Shown: positions 36,999-44,861 of the stretch, piece after piece
Position numbering within the stretch: position 1 is the stretch's first letter
Layout: the number at the start of each line of letters is the position of its first letter
Assembly (NCBI RefSeq): GCF_030418455.1
Contig: NZ_JAUHPW010000001.1
Coordinates: forward strand, 186,001 to 250,000
Source: Demequina litoralis
GTDB lineage: Bacteria; Actinomycetota; Actinomycetes; Actinomycetales; Demequinaceae
Direction: 5' to 3'
DNA length: 64,000 nt
Position numbers and translations under genes: made by a program
Notes under the pieces: generated by a model
Databases searched by the model: none
What the model saw: the letters and a program-made list of their open reading frames with translations, nothing else
What the model was told of the DNA's origin: nothing

Positions 36999-37041
36999 AC
37001 CATCGTCCCGTCGGCGTGACGCCGCGTCACGGGACGATGGT
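36999..37041. terminator. Long nested hairpin after pyc
   Basis: A 13-bp perfect outer stem (ACCATCGTCCCGT at 36999-37011 with its complement at 37029-37041) enclosing a smaller palindrome GGCGT-G-ACGCC (37013-37023). An alternative pairing CGTGAC / GTCACG competes with the inner stem. It is either the pyc terminator or a leader structure of the flavodoxin gene starting 25 bp later. Confidence 0.6.
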
Positions 37042-37066
37042 GCCGTTCACCCCGGAGGAGGTCACC

Positions 37067-37564
37067 ATGAAGGTGCTGGTAGCGGTCGGATCGAAGTACG
37101 GAGCGACGCGCGAGGTCGCGGAGCGGATCGCGGAGGAGATCCGCGCGCACGGCTTCGAGGTCGACCTTCAGGACGCGTGCGACGTGCAGGGCATCCACTA
37201 CTACGAGGCCGTGGTGCTCGGCTCGGCCGTGTACGGCGGGCTGTGGCGTCGCGACGCCTCGGGCCTGGTGCGGGAGCACCGCGACGAGCTGCGCGACAAG
37301 GACGTGTGGATGTTCTCGGTCGGCATGGAGACGGTGGTCCAGCCGGGCCAGCCGCTCGACGAGGCCGACGGCTTCGCCGAGGAGATCCAGGCCCACGACC
37401 ACGCCCGCTTCCCGGGCGCGCTCAACTGGGACAGGCTCAACGTCGGGGAGAAGGCGCTCATCCGTGCGCTCAACCCGCCCAAGGGCGACTTCCGCGACTT
37501 CACCGCGGTCCGCGAGTGGGCCTCCGGCGTCGCGACCCAGCTGGAGTCCATCGCCGCCGCCTGA
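37067..37564 (+). CDS. Flavodoxin-domain protein
   Basis: A 165-residue flavodoxin-fold protein (flavodoxin_5/HemG-like). The FMN phosphate loop is VGSKYGATREVAERIAEEI (about residues 7-25), with ALVLGSAVYGGLWRRD-type isoalloxazine loop VVLGSAVYGG. HemG-type members act as menaquinone-dependent protoporphyrinogen oxidases in enterics, but actinobacterial relatives are unproven. ATG at 37067 after CGGAGGAGG. A strong terminator follows. Confidence 0.85.
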   Translation: MKVLVAVGSKYGATREVAERIAEEIRAHGFEVDLQDACDVQGIHYYEAVVLGSAVYGGLWRRDASGLVREHRDELRDKDVWMFSVGMETVVQPGQPLDEADGFAEEIQAHDHARFPGALNWDRLNVGEKALIRALNPPKGDFRDFTAVREWASGVATQLESIAAA

Positions 37565-37571
37565 CGCGCTC

Positions 37572-37609
37572 CGAGAGGCCCGCTCCCATCGCCGGGAGCG
37601 GGCCTCTCG
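37572..37609 (+). terminator. Strong intrinsic-type hairpin after flavodoxin gene
   Basis: Perfect 16-bp stem CGAGAGGCCCGCTCCC / GGGAGCGGGCCTCTCG with loop ATCGCC, starting 8 bp after the stop codon. It is the strongest hairpin in the window. No U tract follows (CGTCTCC). Confidence 0.85.
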
Positions 37610-37683
37610 CGTCTCCCCGAGGGCCGTGCCGCGGGACGATGCGACACCCGGGCACGACGGCCGACGGCGGCCTCGCCCGGCAC

Positions 37684-37741
37684 TACGCTGGGATCAGGTC
37701 CCCGCCTGGAAGCGAGGCCGGTGCGATCCATCGGGCCTCGC
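37684..37741 (+). promoter_or_regulatory. Promoter and leader hairpin of small membrane protein
   Basis: TACGCT (37684-37689) as -10, then a leader with GCGAGGCC (37712-37719) pairing perfectly with GGCCTCGC (37734-37741) around a 14-base loop, ahead of the ACGGAGAG Shine-Dalgarno and the ATG at 37764. No known riboswitch recognised. Confidence 0.4.
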
Positions 37742-37763
37742 GGAACGACTCAACGGAGAGTTC

Positions 37764-37922
37764 ATGTTCACCGCAACCGCGGCGGCCGCCACCCTGAGCG
37801 CCGCCACCACGCCCACCACCTCGTTCGCGCCGGGGTTCTACCTCATGATCGCGCTGTTCGCCGCGGGCATCGCCGGCACGCTTGCCGTGGGGTGGCACAA
37901 CCACCACCGTCGGCACCGTTGA
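37764..37922 (+). CDS. Small single-TM protein (52 aa)
   Basis: A 52-residue protein with one hydrophobic helix (FYLMIALFAAGIAGTLAVGW, about residues 25-44) and a His/Arg-rich tail HNHHRRHR that would stay cytoplasmic or bind metal. ATG at 37764 with ACGGAGAG. It ends exactly one base before the convergent flavoprotein stop. No family recognised; being next to an arsenic-type locus, a stress-related membrane role is possible but unproven. Confidence 0.65.
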   Translation: MFTATAAAATLSAATTPTTSFAPGFYLMIALFAAGIAGTLAVGWHNHHRRHR

Positions 37923-39227
37923 TCAGCAGCAGCCGCCGTCGTCGGTCGAGCACACGCCCGTCGCGGGCAGCACCAGCTCGATCGCCTGGGCAGCGGCGAC
38001 GTCTCCCGCGATCCACGCGACCACCGAGCGCACCTGCTCGTAGCCCGTCTTGAGCAGGAAGGTCGGGGCGCGGCCGTACGCCTTCATGCCCACGATGAAG
38101 ACCCCCTGCTCCGGGTGGGCGAGCTCGCGGTAGCCGTGAGGCTCGACCGTGCCGCACGAGTGCTCGTTGGGATCGATGAGCGGCGCGAGCCGCCGGGGAG
38201 CCTCGACCACCTCGTCGACGTCGAGCCGGATCTCGCGGTAGGGGGACAGGTCCGGGCGGAAGCCGGTCGCGTTGACCACGAGGTCGGTGCGGTGGGCGAC
38301 CACGTCGCCGCCCCGTCGCCCGACCAGCTCGACCGCGTCGCCGTCCCGGCGCGCGCCCACGGTCTCGAAGCCGTCGAGCAGCGTGACGCGCCCGTCGGCG
38401 ACGGCGCGGCGCGCCCGGGCGCCGAGCGAGGCCCGACCGGGCAGCCCATCCTCGTCCGAGGCGGTGACACGGTCCGGCGTCGCGGTGCGGATCGCCCAGG
38501 TCACGCGCGTGCCGGGCACGTCGCGTGCGAGCGCGGCGAGCGCGAGCACCGTGTTGGCGGCGGAGTGGCCCGCGCCCACCACGGTGGTGTGGCGACCGGC
38601 GAACGTGTCGCGGTCGCGGCCGAGCACGTCGGGCAGCGCGGGCAGCACCCGGTCCGCGACGTCCGCGAGCCCGGGCAGCGTGAGGCCGTTCGACGCGAGG
38701 GAGTTGGGGGTGAGGTAGGTGCCCGAGGCGTCGACGACCGCGCGGTAGGTCGCGTCGGCGACCTCGCCGGACGCGTCGCGGGTGCGCACGACGAAGGGTG
38801 CGCCCGCGCGGCCGCGGGTCCGGGTCCGGTCCATGCCGTCGCGGGCCACGTCCGACACCGCCACGCCGAGACGCAGGCGCGCGGCGATGCCCGGCACGGC
38901 GGCCAACGGCTCGAGGTACCCCTCGACGAGCTCGGCGCCCGTGGGTGCCCGGTCGGGCCTCTCGAGCGTCCATCCGCGCTCCTCGAGGAGCGCCTGGGCG
39001 ACGGGGTCGACGAGATGGCGCCAGGGCGAGAACAGGCGGGTGTGACCCCACGACCGGACGGCCGCGCCCACGGTGTCGCCGGCCTCGAGCACGACGAAGT
39101 CGATGCCGCGGCGCAGCAGGTGGGCGGCGGCGGCGAGCCCGACCGGGCCCGCACCGATGATCGCCACCGGCAGGTGGTCGTTGGCGGGGCGTGCCGCGGG
39201 GCGCGGGGTGAGGTCGAGCAGTGTCAT
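37923..39227 (-). CDS. FAD/NAD(P)-binding oxidoreductase of the arsenic locus (ArsO-like), Cys-rich tail
   Basis: A 434-residue flavoprotein divergent from arsR. FAD motif VAIIGAGPVGLAAAAHLL (residues about 21-38), LFSPWRHLVDP, second nucleotide motif TTVVGAGHSAANTVLAL and NATGFRPDLSPYRE. The C-terminus ends CSTDDGGCC, three cysteines in the last nine residues, unusual for this family and suited to As(III) or metal binding. ArsO-type monooxygenases are known in ars operons, but their chemistry is uncertain. ATG 39227 is chosen over GTG 39230 for spacing to CCAGGAG. Confidence 0.82.
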   Translation of the reverse strand: MTLLDLTPRPAARPANDHLPVAIIGAGPVGLAAAAHLLRRGIDFVVLEAGDTVGAAVRSWGHTRLFSPWRHLVDPVAQALLEERGWTLERPDRAPTGAELVEGYLEPLAAVPGIAARLRLGVAVSDVARDGMDRTRTRGRAGAPFVVRTRDASGEVADATYRAVVDASGTYLTPNSLASNGLTLPGLADVADRVLPALPDVLGRDRDTFAGRHTTVVGAGHSAANTVLALAALARDVPGTRVTWAIRTATPDRVTASDEDGLPGRASLGARARRAVADGRVTLLDGFETVGARRDGDAVELVGRRGGDVVAHRTDLVVNATGFRPDLSPYREIRLDVDEVVEAPRRLAPLIDPNEHSCGTVEPHGYRELAHPEQGVFIVGMKAYGRAPTFLLKTGYEQVRSVVAWIAGDVAAAQAIELVLPATGVCSTDDGGCC

Positions 39228-39268
39228 CACATCTCCTGGGGCGGGATCGGGCGTCGAGTCTGCCTGCC

Positions 39269-39305
39269 TCTATCGATACTTGTCAATATAGACTATCGTC
39301 AATGT
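39269..39305. promoter_or_regulatory. AT-rich ArsR operator/divergent promoter
   Basis: A 37-bp AT-rich patch in the 79-bp gap between the flavoprotein and arsR. It contains the palindrome TATCGATA (39271-39278), TTGACA/TTGACG boxes on the minus strand (39286-39281 and 39302-39297) and TAGACT (39289-39294) on the plus strand about 12 bases before arsR. Placement and TTGAC/TATCG repeats fit an ArsR site controlling both directions. Confidence 0.6.
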
Positions 39306-39306
39306 C

Positions 39307-39651
39307 ATGACAGAGATCGAGATCACGGATGTGACCGCCGCGTGCGCGACGTCGCTGGTCGGCGAGCCCCTCAGCGAGGCGGCCGCCGCGGAGCTGGCCC
39401 ACACCATGAAGGCGCTGGCGGACCCCGCGCGGCTGCGCCTCCTCTCCATCGTGGCGGCCTCCGGCGGGGGAGAGGCGTGCGTGTGCGACCTCACCGGCCC
39501 CGTCGGCCTCAGCCAGCCGACCGTGTCGCACCACCTCAAGGTGCTGACGGAGGCCGGCTTCCTCAGCCGCACCAAGCGGGGCACCTGGGCGTACTACGCG
39601 CTCGTGCCCGGCGCCCTCGACCGCGTCTCGCGCGCCCTGGGCGCCGCATGA
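39307..39651 (+). CDS. arsR: ArsR-family arsenic-responsive repressor
   Basis: A 114-residue ArsR/SmtB regulator. The winged HTH contains ACVCDLTGPVGLSQPTVSHHLKVL; the CVC pair (about residues 58-60) at the start of the recognition region is the classic As(III)/Sb(III) ligand site, and an N-terminal Cys13 (TAACATS) could be the third ligand. Start ATG 39307 with no Shine-Dalgarno, close behind TAGACT, so a very short leader is likely. Its stop overlaps the aquaporin start (ATGA). Confidence 0.9.
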   Translation: MTEIEITDVTAACATSLVGEPLSEAAAAELAHTMKALADPARLRLLSIVAASGGGEACVCDLTGPVGLSQPTVSHHLKVLTEAGFLSRTKRGTWAYYALVPGALDRVSRALGAA

Positions 39652-40379
39652 GCGCGCTTCGCTGGCGGGCCCTGCTCGCCGAGCTGCTCGGGACCGCGCT
39701 GCTCGTCACGGTCGTCGTCGGCTCCGGCATCGCGGCCTCCCAGCTGTCGCCGGACGACGTGGGCCTGCAGCTGCTCGAGAACGCGATCGCGACCGCGCTC
39801 GGCCTCACGGTGCTCATCCTCATGTTCGGCCCGGTCTCCGGCGCGCACTTCAACCCGGTGGTGTCGCTCGCGGACTGGTTCCTCGGCCGCCGTAGCGGCC
39901 ACGGCCTGTCCCTGCCCGAGGTGGGCGCCTACACGGTCGCGCAGGTCGCCGGCGGCATCGGCGGCGCGGTCCTGGCGAACCTCATGTTCGACGTCGAGAC
40001 GCTGCTGTCGACCAAGGACCGCGCCACGGGGCCGCACCTGCTCGCCGAGGTGGTCGCGACGGCCGGCCTCGTGCTCATCATCTTCGCCCTGGCGCGCTCC
40101 GGGCGCGGTGCGCTGGCCGCACCGGCCGTGGGCGCCTACATCGGCGCGGCGTACTGGTTCACCAGCTCGACGTCGTTCGCGAACCCCGCGGTGACCATCG
40201 GCCGCGTGTTCTCGGACACGTTCGCCGGCATCGCGCCGGGCTCCGTCGCGCCGTTCATCGGGGCGCAGCTCGTCGGCCTCGCGGTCGCGCTGGGCCTCGT
40301 GCTCGCGCTCTACCCCGACGCGGGCGAGGCGGCGGACGACGTCGTGGTGCCGCACGACGAGCCCTCCGCGCGGGCCTGA
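39648..40379 (+). CDS. MIP-family aquaporin, AqpS-like
   Basis: A 243-residue six-TM channel with two half-helix motifs: HFNPVVS (NPV in place of the first NPA) and FANPAVT (canonical second NPA). This pairing and the overlap with arsR (ATGA, 39648-39651) match AqpS-type channels of ars operons, which let As(III) (as As(OH)3) leave the cell down its gradient. No ArsB, ACR3 or ArsC gene is next to it, so arsenate reduction would have to come from elsewhere in the genome. Convergent with the ATPase gene. Confidence 0.88.
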   Translation: MSALRWRALLAELLGTALLVTVVVGSGIAASQLSPDDVGLQLLENAIATALGLTVLILMFGPVSGAHFNPVVSLADWFLGRRSGHGLSLPEVGAYTVAQVAGGIGGAVLANLMFDVETLLSTKDRATGPHLLAEVVATAGLVLIIFALARSGRGALAAPAVGAYIGAAYWFTSSTSFANPAVTIGRVFSDTFAGIAPGSVAPFIGAQLVGLAVALGLVLALYPDAGEAADDVVVPHDEPSARA

Positions 40380-40407
40380 CGCCACCCGCGCATCGTCCCG
40401 TCGCGCG

Positions 40408-41502
40408 TCACATCCGCGCGCGTAGATGCTCCCGCAGGTAGGGGAGCGCGAAGTCCACCTGCCCGCGGCCCGCCTGCACGATCACGCCCGCGTCGAGCAG
40501 GCGCCGGCGGTAGGTGTCGGCGTTCTGGCGGGCCATCCCGGTGCGTGCGGCCAGGTCCACCATGCGCGACGGGCCGTCGTCGGCCGCCATCGCGCGCAGC
40601 ACGTCGAGGTCCCTGGGGGAGAGGTCGGCCAGGGCCGTCTCGGTGACGAGCGTGCCGAGCCGCTCGCGCGCCGCGTCCACGCCCGCGGCGACGTCCGCGC
40701 GCGTGATCCGATCGCCCGCGGCGGCGCGCCACACGTGGAAGCCGACGAGCTGGATGAGGAACGGGTAGCCATGGGTCGCCTCGGCGGCCGCGCGGGCGGC
40801 GTCCTCGTCGATGGTGCGGCCGTTGTCCGTGACGGTCTGCACGAGCGCGTCGTGGACCTCGTCGACCTCGACGTCGGCGAGCACGTGCTTGTCGGCGCGC
40901 CGGAGGAACGTGAGCACGCGCCCCTGGGCGTCGCTGCGCAGCAGGTCCGACACGGCCGACGGCAGCCCCGCCATCACGATCGCGAACTCCCGGTCCTCGC
41001 GCACGAGGTGCTGGGTGATGAGGGCGAGCTCACGGAGGTCGTCGGAGCGCGCGTGCACCTCGTCCACGGTGACGAGCAGCCCGGTGCCGTCCTTCTCGAG
41101 CGTGTCGAGCAGGCGGCCGATGCGGTGGCGCACGCCCTCCGCGAGGCGCGGCGTGAGCTCCGTCTCGACCGAGCCGACCCCGCCGATCGACATGCCGGTG
41201 ATGCGGCGCCGCGCCCGGGGGTTGACGCCGTCGAGCAGCCGGTCGACGGCCTCCCCGATGCGCGCCAGCATGCCGGGGGAGGCGGACTCGTCGATGACGA
41301 GCCAGCCGTGCGCCATCGCGCGGTCGCCCGCCTCAGTGAGCATGACTGTCTTGCCGGTTCCGCGCGCGCCCGTGAAGATGGTGATCCGCGCGGGGTGGCC
41401 GGCACCGGCCCGGATCCCCTCGTCGACCTCCGCCAGCAGCGCATCGCGGCCCACGAGCAGGGGAGGGACCGCACCCGCCGTGGGCTTGAAGGGGTTGGCC
41501 AT
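40408..41502 (-). CDS. P-loop ATPase with C-terminal winged helix
   Basis: A 364-residue AAA/STAND-type ATPase. Walker A GARGTGKT (residues 45-52), Walker B LLVTVDEVHA (about 142-151), sensor-like IVMAGLPSAV, and a C-terminal winged-helix region (RMVDLAARTGMARQNADTYRRRLLDAGVI). The architecture resembles Orc1/Cdc6-like and ExeA-like ATPases common as orphans in actinobacteria; role unknown. ATG 41502 after CAGGAGG. The promoter region (41516-41545) is strikingly AT-rich with CTTTG direct repeats. Confidence 0.8.
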   Translation of the reverse strand: MANPFKPTAGAVPPLLVGRDALLAEVDEGIRAGAGHPARITIFTGARGTGKTVMLTEAGDRAMAHGWLVIDESASPGMLARIGEAVDRLLDGVNPRARRRITGMSIGGVGSVETELTPRLAEGVRHRIGRLLDTLEKDGTGLLVTVDEVHARSDDLRELALITQHLVREDREFAIVMAGLPSAVSDLLRSDAQGRVLTFLRRADKHVLADVEVDEVHDALVQTVTDNGRTIDEDAARAAAEATHGYPFLIQLVGFHVWRAAAGDRITRADVAAGVDAARERLGTLVTETALADLSPRDLDVLRAMAADDGPSRMVDLAARTGMARQNADTYRRRLLDAGVIVQAGRGQVDFALPYLREHLRARM

Positions 41503-41580
41503 CCTCGCCTCCTGGTGACGCTTTGTTACATCTTGGTACTTTGCCACAGGGGTCCGACAGCGGAACGATGCGCCGCGCGT

Positions 41581-41600
41581 AGGGCGCCCGACAGCGCCCT
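41581..41600 (-). terminator. Hairpin after lipoprotein gene
   Basis: AGGGCGC, loop CCGACA, GCGCCCT: a perfect 7-bp stem 9 bp downstream of the lipoprotein stop (minus strand), likely ending the YigZ-lipoprotein transcript before the ATPase promoter. Confidence 0.5.
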
Positions 41601-41609
41601 CACCAGGGG

Positions 41610-42179
41610 TTACGCGTCGCAGCTCTCGTAGGCCGCGCGTGTCACGTCGACGTGCAGCTGCGCGTGGCTCGCGTACTCGAGCGCCGTGTCGAGGTCGTCG
41701 GTGGCCAGCGTGAGGGTCGCCCACCCCACCACGCGCTGCGGATGCGACGCGAGCGACGGGAAGGTGTTGTTGGTCTCGGTCCAGGCGCCGATCGCGTCGA
41801 TCACCTCGGCCCAGCGGCTGTGCGGGCGCTCCCAGGTGCCGCCCAGGACATCGCTCTCGACGCACGGGTTGACGGCGGGGTCGTGGACGAGGCCGGGCTC
41901 GCCCGCGTCGCCCGGCAGCAGGCCCATCTCGGACGCGCCGGCGATCTCGCCGTCGCCGTCGGCGTCGCCGTAGAGCGGACCGTCGGGACCCATGATGAGG
42001 TTCCGGGACGCCTCGGCTGCCGCGTGGGCCTCCTCGATCGTCCCCGCCTCGGACCATTCCACGACGGCGTCCTCGAGCTGGGCGAACTGCGCGGCCACCT
42101 CGTCGGGCATGTCCGTCGGGGTGCTGGGCGTGCACGCCGCGATGGCGAGCAGAGGGACCACCATGAGCACACGTCGCAT
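41610..42179 (-). CDS. Predicted lipoprotein
   Basis: A 189-residue secreted lipoprotein: signal peptide MRRVLMVVPLLAIAACTP with lipobox AIAAC (Cys16). The mature part is acidic and contains GDADGDGEIAG, a calcium-binding-like loop, and two further cysteines (NPCVES, YESCDA) that may form a disulfide. No family recognised. It lies 10 bp downstream of yigZ on the same strand. Confidence 0.78.
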   Translation of the reverse strand: MRRVLMVVPLLAIAACTPSTPTDMPDEVAAQFAQLEDAVVEWSEAGTIEEAHAAAEASRNLIMGPDGPLYGDADGDGEIAGASEMGLLPGDAGEPGLVHDPAVNPCVESDVLGGTWERPHSRWAEVIDAIGAWTETNNTFPSLASHPQRVVGWATLTLATDDLDTALEYASHAQLHVDVTRAAYESCDA

Positions 42180-42189
42180 GCCGCTCACC

Positions 42190-42843
42190 CTATCGAGCGG
42201 GGAGGTCCACCACCCGGATCTCGCCGGCATGCGTGGCGACGGCACCGCCGGTGAGCGCCGCCAGGTCGGCGTCCAGCGTCGGGACCTGATCCGCGGGCAC
42301 CCACAGGGACAGGACCGCCGCCTGGCCGTACGTGGGCGGGTCCAGGACCGCATCGTGCCCGCCCACCCACTGGTGGAGGAAGGCAAGCACCCGGCCCGCG
42401 TCCGCGTGGGGGACCTCCATCGAGACCTGGGTGCGCAGCGCGCGGCCCACGACGTCGGCATCGTCCAGCGCCGACGCGACGGCGTTGCCGTAGGCCCGCA
42501 CGAGGCCGCCCGCGCCGAGCAGGACGCCGCCGAACCAGCGGCTCACCACCGCGACGACGTCGGTGACCTCGCGGCGCCGCAGCACCTCGAGCATGGGCAC
42601 GCCGGCGGTGCCGGCGGGCTCGCCGTCGTCGTTGCTGCGCTGCCGGTCCGCGCGGGTGCCGACCACGAGAGCGGTGCAGTGGTGGCGGGCGTCCCAGCGG
42701 AGCTTGCGGACCGCGGCGATCACGGCGTCGGCCTCCTCGACCGAGGCGACGGGCGCGAGGTGCGTGAGGAACACGGACCTCTTGATCTCGAGCGTGTGCT
42801 CGACGGGCGCCGCGATGGTGCTGGGGAGCCGGCCGGTGGTCAC
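42190..42843 (-). CDS. YigZ/IMPACT-family protein
   Basis: A 217-residue YigZ-type protein: N-terminal IMPACT (UPF0029) domain with EIKRSVFLTHLAPV, AVVSRWFGGVLLGAGGLVRAYG and a C-terminal DUF1949-like ferredoxin-fold domain. Related to the translation-linked IMPACT proteins; the bacterial role is unclear. The GTG at 42843 lies six bases after TACCCT (42855-42850) with no Shine-Dalgarno, so likely leaderless. Normal family length (about 205-220). Confidence 0.9.
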   Translation of the reverse strand: MTTGRLPSTIAAPVEHTLEIKRSVFLTHLAPVASVEEADAVIAAVRKLRWDARHHCTALVVGTRADRQRSNDDGEPAGTAGVPMLEVLRRREVTDVVAVVSRWFGGVLLGAGGLVRAYGNAVASALDDADVVGRALRTQVSMEVPHADAGRVLAFLHQWVGGHDAVLDPPTYGQAAVLSLWVPADQVPTLDADLAALTGGAVATHAGEIRVVDLPAR

Positions 42844-42876
42844 CCGGGCAGGGTAGCGCGGCGTCCCGGCCTCAGT

Positions 42877-43290
42877 TCACGCCGTGACGGTGCCGGCGAG
42901 CCGGCGCTCGAGCGCTGCGGTGGCGACCGACCGCACCAGCGCCGAGGCGTCGGCGGTGAGCCTCTCGAGGGTGGTCAGGTCCATCCGCGGATGCCGCGCG
43001 ACGGCGGTGCGGACCTCGGCCGCGACGTGCGACGCCAGGAGCCGGATCACCGCCGCCGGCACCTCGGGGTTGGAGCCGAGGATCTCGCAGGTCGAGGCGT
43101 CGCCGGTGCGGGCCGTGTCGAGCATGGCGCGCGGCGGCAGCGCCGGGTGGAGGACCGCCGCGTACCGCACCCGCGGGACCAGGTCGCGCGCCAGGACCGC
43201 AAGGAGGGCGGGGGAGGCGCCGACCTCCCCGGCCGCGAGGGCGCGAAGCGCAGGGTCGGCAGGAGGCTGGGGCGCGGGGTCGGAGTCCAT
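42877..43290 (-). CDS. HEAT/variant-leucine-repeat protein (137 aa)
   Basis: A 137-residue helical-repeat protein. Units of about 24 residues recur: PALLAVLARDLVPRVRYAAVLHP, PAAVIRLLASHVAAEVRTAVARHP and TTLERLTADASALVRSVATAA, each ending in VR-x-AVARHP-like motifs typical of variant leucine-rich/HEAT repeats used for protein contacts. ATG 43290 has no Shine-Dalgarno; TGTAAT (43305-43300) nine bases upstream could be a leaderless -10. Function unknown. Confidence 0.7.
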   Translation of the reverse strand: MDSDPAPQPPADPALRALAAGEVGASPALLAVLARDLVPRVRYAAVLHPALPPRAMLDTARTGDASTCEILGSNPEVPAAVIRLLASHVAAEVRTAVARHPRMDLTTLERLTADASALVRSVATAALERRLAGTVTA

Positions 43291-43428
43291 GGAGGGAACA
43301 TTACAAATGTCCGGAACGTCCCGCCAGGGACCTTGGCACCGGATGCCTGTTGCTATACAAGTGTCGACGTAGAAGCGGCATTTCGTGCCGCAACGGAGAC
43401 GGCCGGCGGCCGAGGGCGTGGGCCGTGC

Positions 43429-44127
43429 TCAGGCCGCGTCGCGGAGCCTCTCCTCGACGGCCGTGAGCGCGCGCGACAGGGCGGTCGCGCCGGGCGCGGC
43501 GGCGTCGTCGTGAGGGCTGCGCCAGCGGGCGGCCACCTCGATCTGGAGGCCGCCGAGGCCCAGGTGGCGTTGCGCAAGGCTCGTGACCGTGTAGTGCGGG
43601 CGAGCGTCGAACGGCGCGTCCACCGCGACCTCGAAGCCCGCGAGCTCGGACCGGAGGACCTCGACGGCGAGCCGCTCGAGCGGGCCCGGCCGAGGGCCCG
43701 TACCGAGGCAGAAGTCGGGTCCATGGTGGTCGCCCATGCCGTGGATGTCGATCACCATGCGCGCGTGGTCGGGGAGCTCGCGGAGGTGGCGGGCGAACTC
43801 GTCGTCCCGCTCGTCCCAGGTCTCCCAGGCCGTGCGTGCGCCCGCCGAGACGACCGTCGATACCTGGGCGACCTCGCCGGCGAGCAGCGTGAGCGAGCCG
43901 GTGTGAAGGTCCGCGGCCTTCATCGCACCGGCACGGTAGTGCTTCGTGCCGTGGGGCGCCGTGAGGACTACGGCGCTGCTGCGGTCCTCACGGAGGGCCG
44001 TGTCGTCGTCGCCCGCTCCGGCGCGGGCCCGCTTGAAGCGGGCGTCGAGCTCGCGCCAGCGGCTCGAGATGTCGATCACGTCGGCGCCGCCTGGGGCGCC
44101 GCTCGGGTTCGCGTCGAATGGGGTCAT
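43429..44127 (-). CDS. N-formylglutamate amidohydrolase-like protein
   Basis: A 232-residue member of the N-formylglutamate amidohydrolase/zinc carboxypeptidase-like group. Likely metal and catalytic motifs are VLTAPHGTKHYR, MVIDIHGMGDHHGPDF and GGLQIEVAARWR (Glu). Classical HutG has the same three motif order but is longer, and no hut genes are nearby, so the substrate is uncertain. ATG 44127 after GGAGGATC. The 138-bp gap to the next gene at 43290 holds only a possible promoter. Confidence 0.75.
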   Translation of the reverse strand: MTPFDANPSGAPGGADVIDISSRWRELDARFKRARAGAGDDDTALREDRSSAVVLTAPHGTKHYRAGAMKAADLHTGSLTLLAGEVAQVSTVVSAGARTAWETWDERDDEFARHLRELPDHARMVIDIHGMGDHHGPDFCLGTGPRPGPLERLAVEVLRSELAGFEVAVDAPFDARPHYTVTSLAQRHLGLGGLQIEVAARWRSPHDDAAAPGATALSRALTAVEERLRDAA

Positions 44128-44265
44128 GCGCCAGATCCTCCAGCCTTCTCAGGGTGGTCCGCACGGATGCGCCGGTGGCCCGAGGATACCTGGGGAGTTG
44201 CCGAACGGCCCGGATCCCGGCGCGGGCTTGCTGACGGGCCGCGCGTCGTGGGGCATCCTTGGGCC

Positions 44266-44631
44266 ATGACCAGGGGAGTCGCGATACGTGTGGGCGTCGG
44301 CGTGCTCGCCGCGCTTGCCGTCGTGGCACTGGCGGTGCTGGGTCCCTGGTGGTCGCGCGACCTGCCCGTGATGGAGGCGACGGTCGGCGACGCCGACCGC
44401 GAGCTCACCGTCCTGCTCGGCGACGCCTGCGGGCTCGACCCGTCCCGCACGGTCGTGGAGACCGACACCGAGGTGCGCGTACGGGCGTTCGCGAAGGCCC
44501 CGCTCATCGAGCTGTGGAGCACCGACTGCCAGGTCGCGCTCACGGTCGGTTTCGCCGCGCCGCTGGGCGACCGGGCGCTCGTGGACGAGGCGACGGGGGA
44601 GCAGGTCGAGGTGACAGGCAGGGGAGCGTGA
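44266..44631 (+). CDS. Membrane-anchored hypothetical protein (121 aa)
   Basis: A 121-residue protein with an N-terminal hydrophobic helix (VGVGVLAALAVVALAVLGPW, residues about 9-28) that acts as signal anchor, and an exported domain with two cysteines (DACGLD, TDCQVA) likely forming a disulfide. No family recognised. Its stop overlaps the GTG of the next gene (GTGA), so the pair is coupled. Confidence 0.7.
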   Translation: MTRGVAIRVGVGVLAALAVVALAVLGPWWSRDLPVMEATVGDADRELTVLLGDACGLDPSRTVVETDTEVRVRAFAKAPLIELWSTDCQVALTVGFAAPLGDRALVDEATGEQVEVTGRGA

Positions 44632-44861
44632 GCCGGGCGAGGTGGGGCTGGCTGCTGGTGGCCGCGGGGATCGCGCTGGCCGGCTGGGTGGCATTCGCGC
44701 TGGCGTCGGTGCGCTCATGCGCCTCGGGCGATGCGTCCTGTACAGGCGACGGGGCCGTGGATCTCGTCCAGGCGGTCGTCATCGTCGCGGCGACGGTGGC
44801 CGGGTCGGGATGGGCGCTCCGGAGGGCGTTCGGGCGCGAGCCTCTGGATCCGCCTCGCTAG
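44628..44861 (+). CDS. Two-TM hypothetical membrane protein (77 aa)
   Basis: A 77-residue protein with two hydrophobic helices (GWLLVAAGIALAGWVAFALA and VQAVVIVAATVAGSGWAL) separated by a short loop holding two cysteines (RSCASGDASC). GTG start at 44628 within the preceding stop codon, with GCAGGGGAG upstream. Probably works with the preceding anchored protein; function unknown. The 271-bp stretch that follows (44862-45132) has no gene, only the acyltransferase promoter and leader hairpin. Confidence 0.68.
   Translation: MSRARWGWLLVAAGIALAGWVAFALASVRSCASGDASCTGDGAVDLVQAVVIVAATVAGSGWALRRAFGREPLDPPR

Noticed and set aside
37690-37763. Riboswitch in the leader of the small membrane protein
   Set aside because: Only one 8-bp stem with a large loop is visible and no known riboswitch core is present; kept only as a leader hairpin.
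40408-41502. Interpretation of the orphan ATPase as an anti-phage defence gene
   Set aside because: Single P-loop ATPase with winged helix, no effector domain and no defence neighbours; Orc/ExeA-like is the more modest reading.
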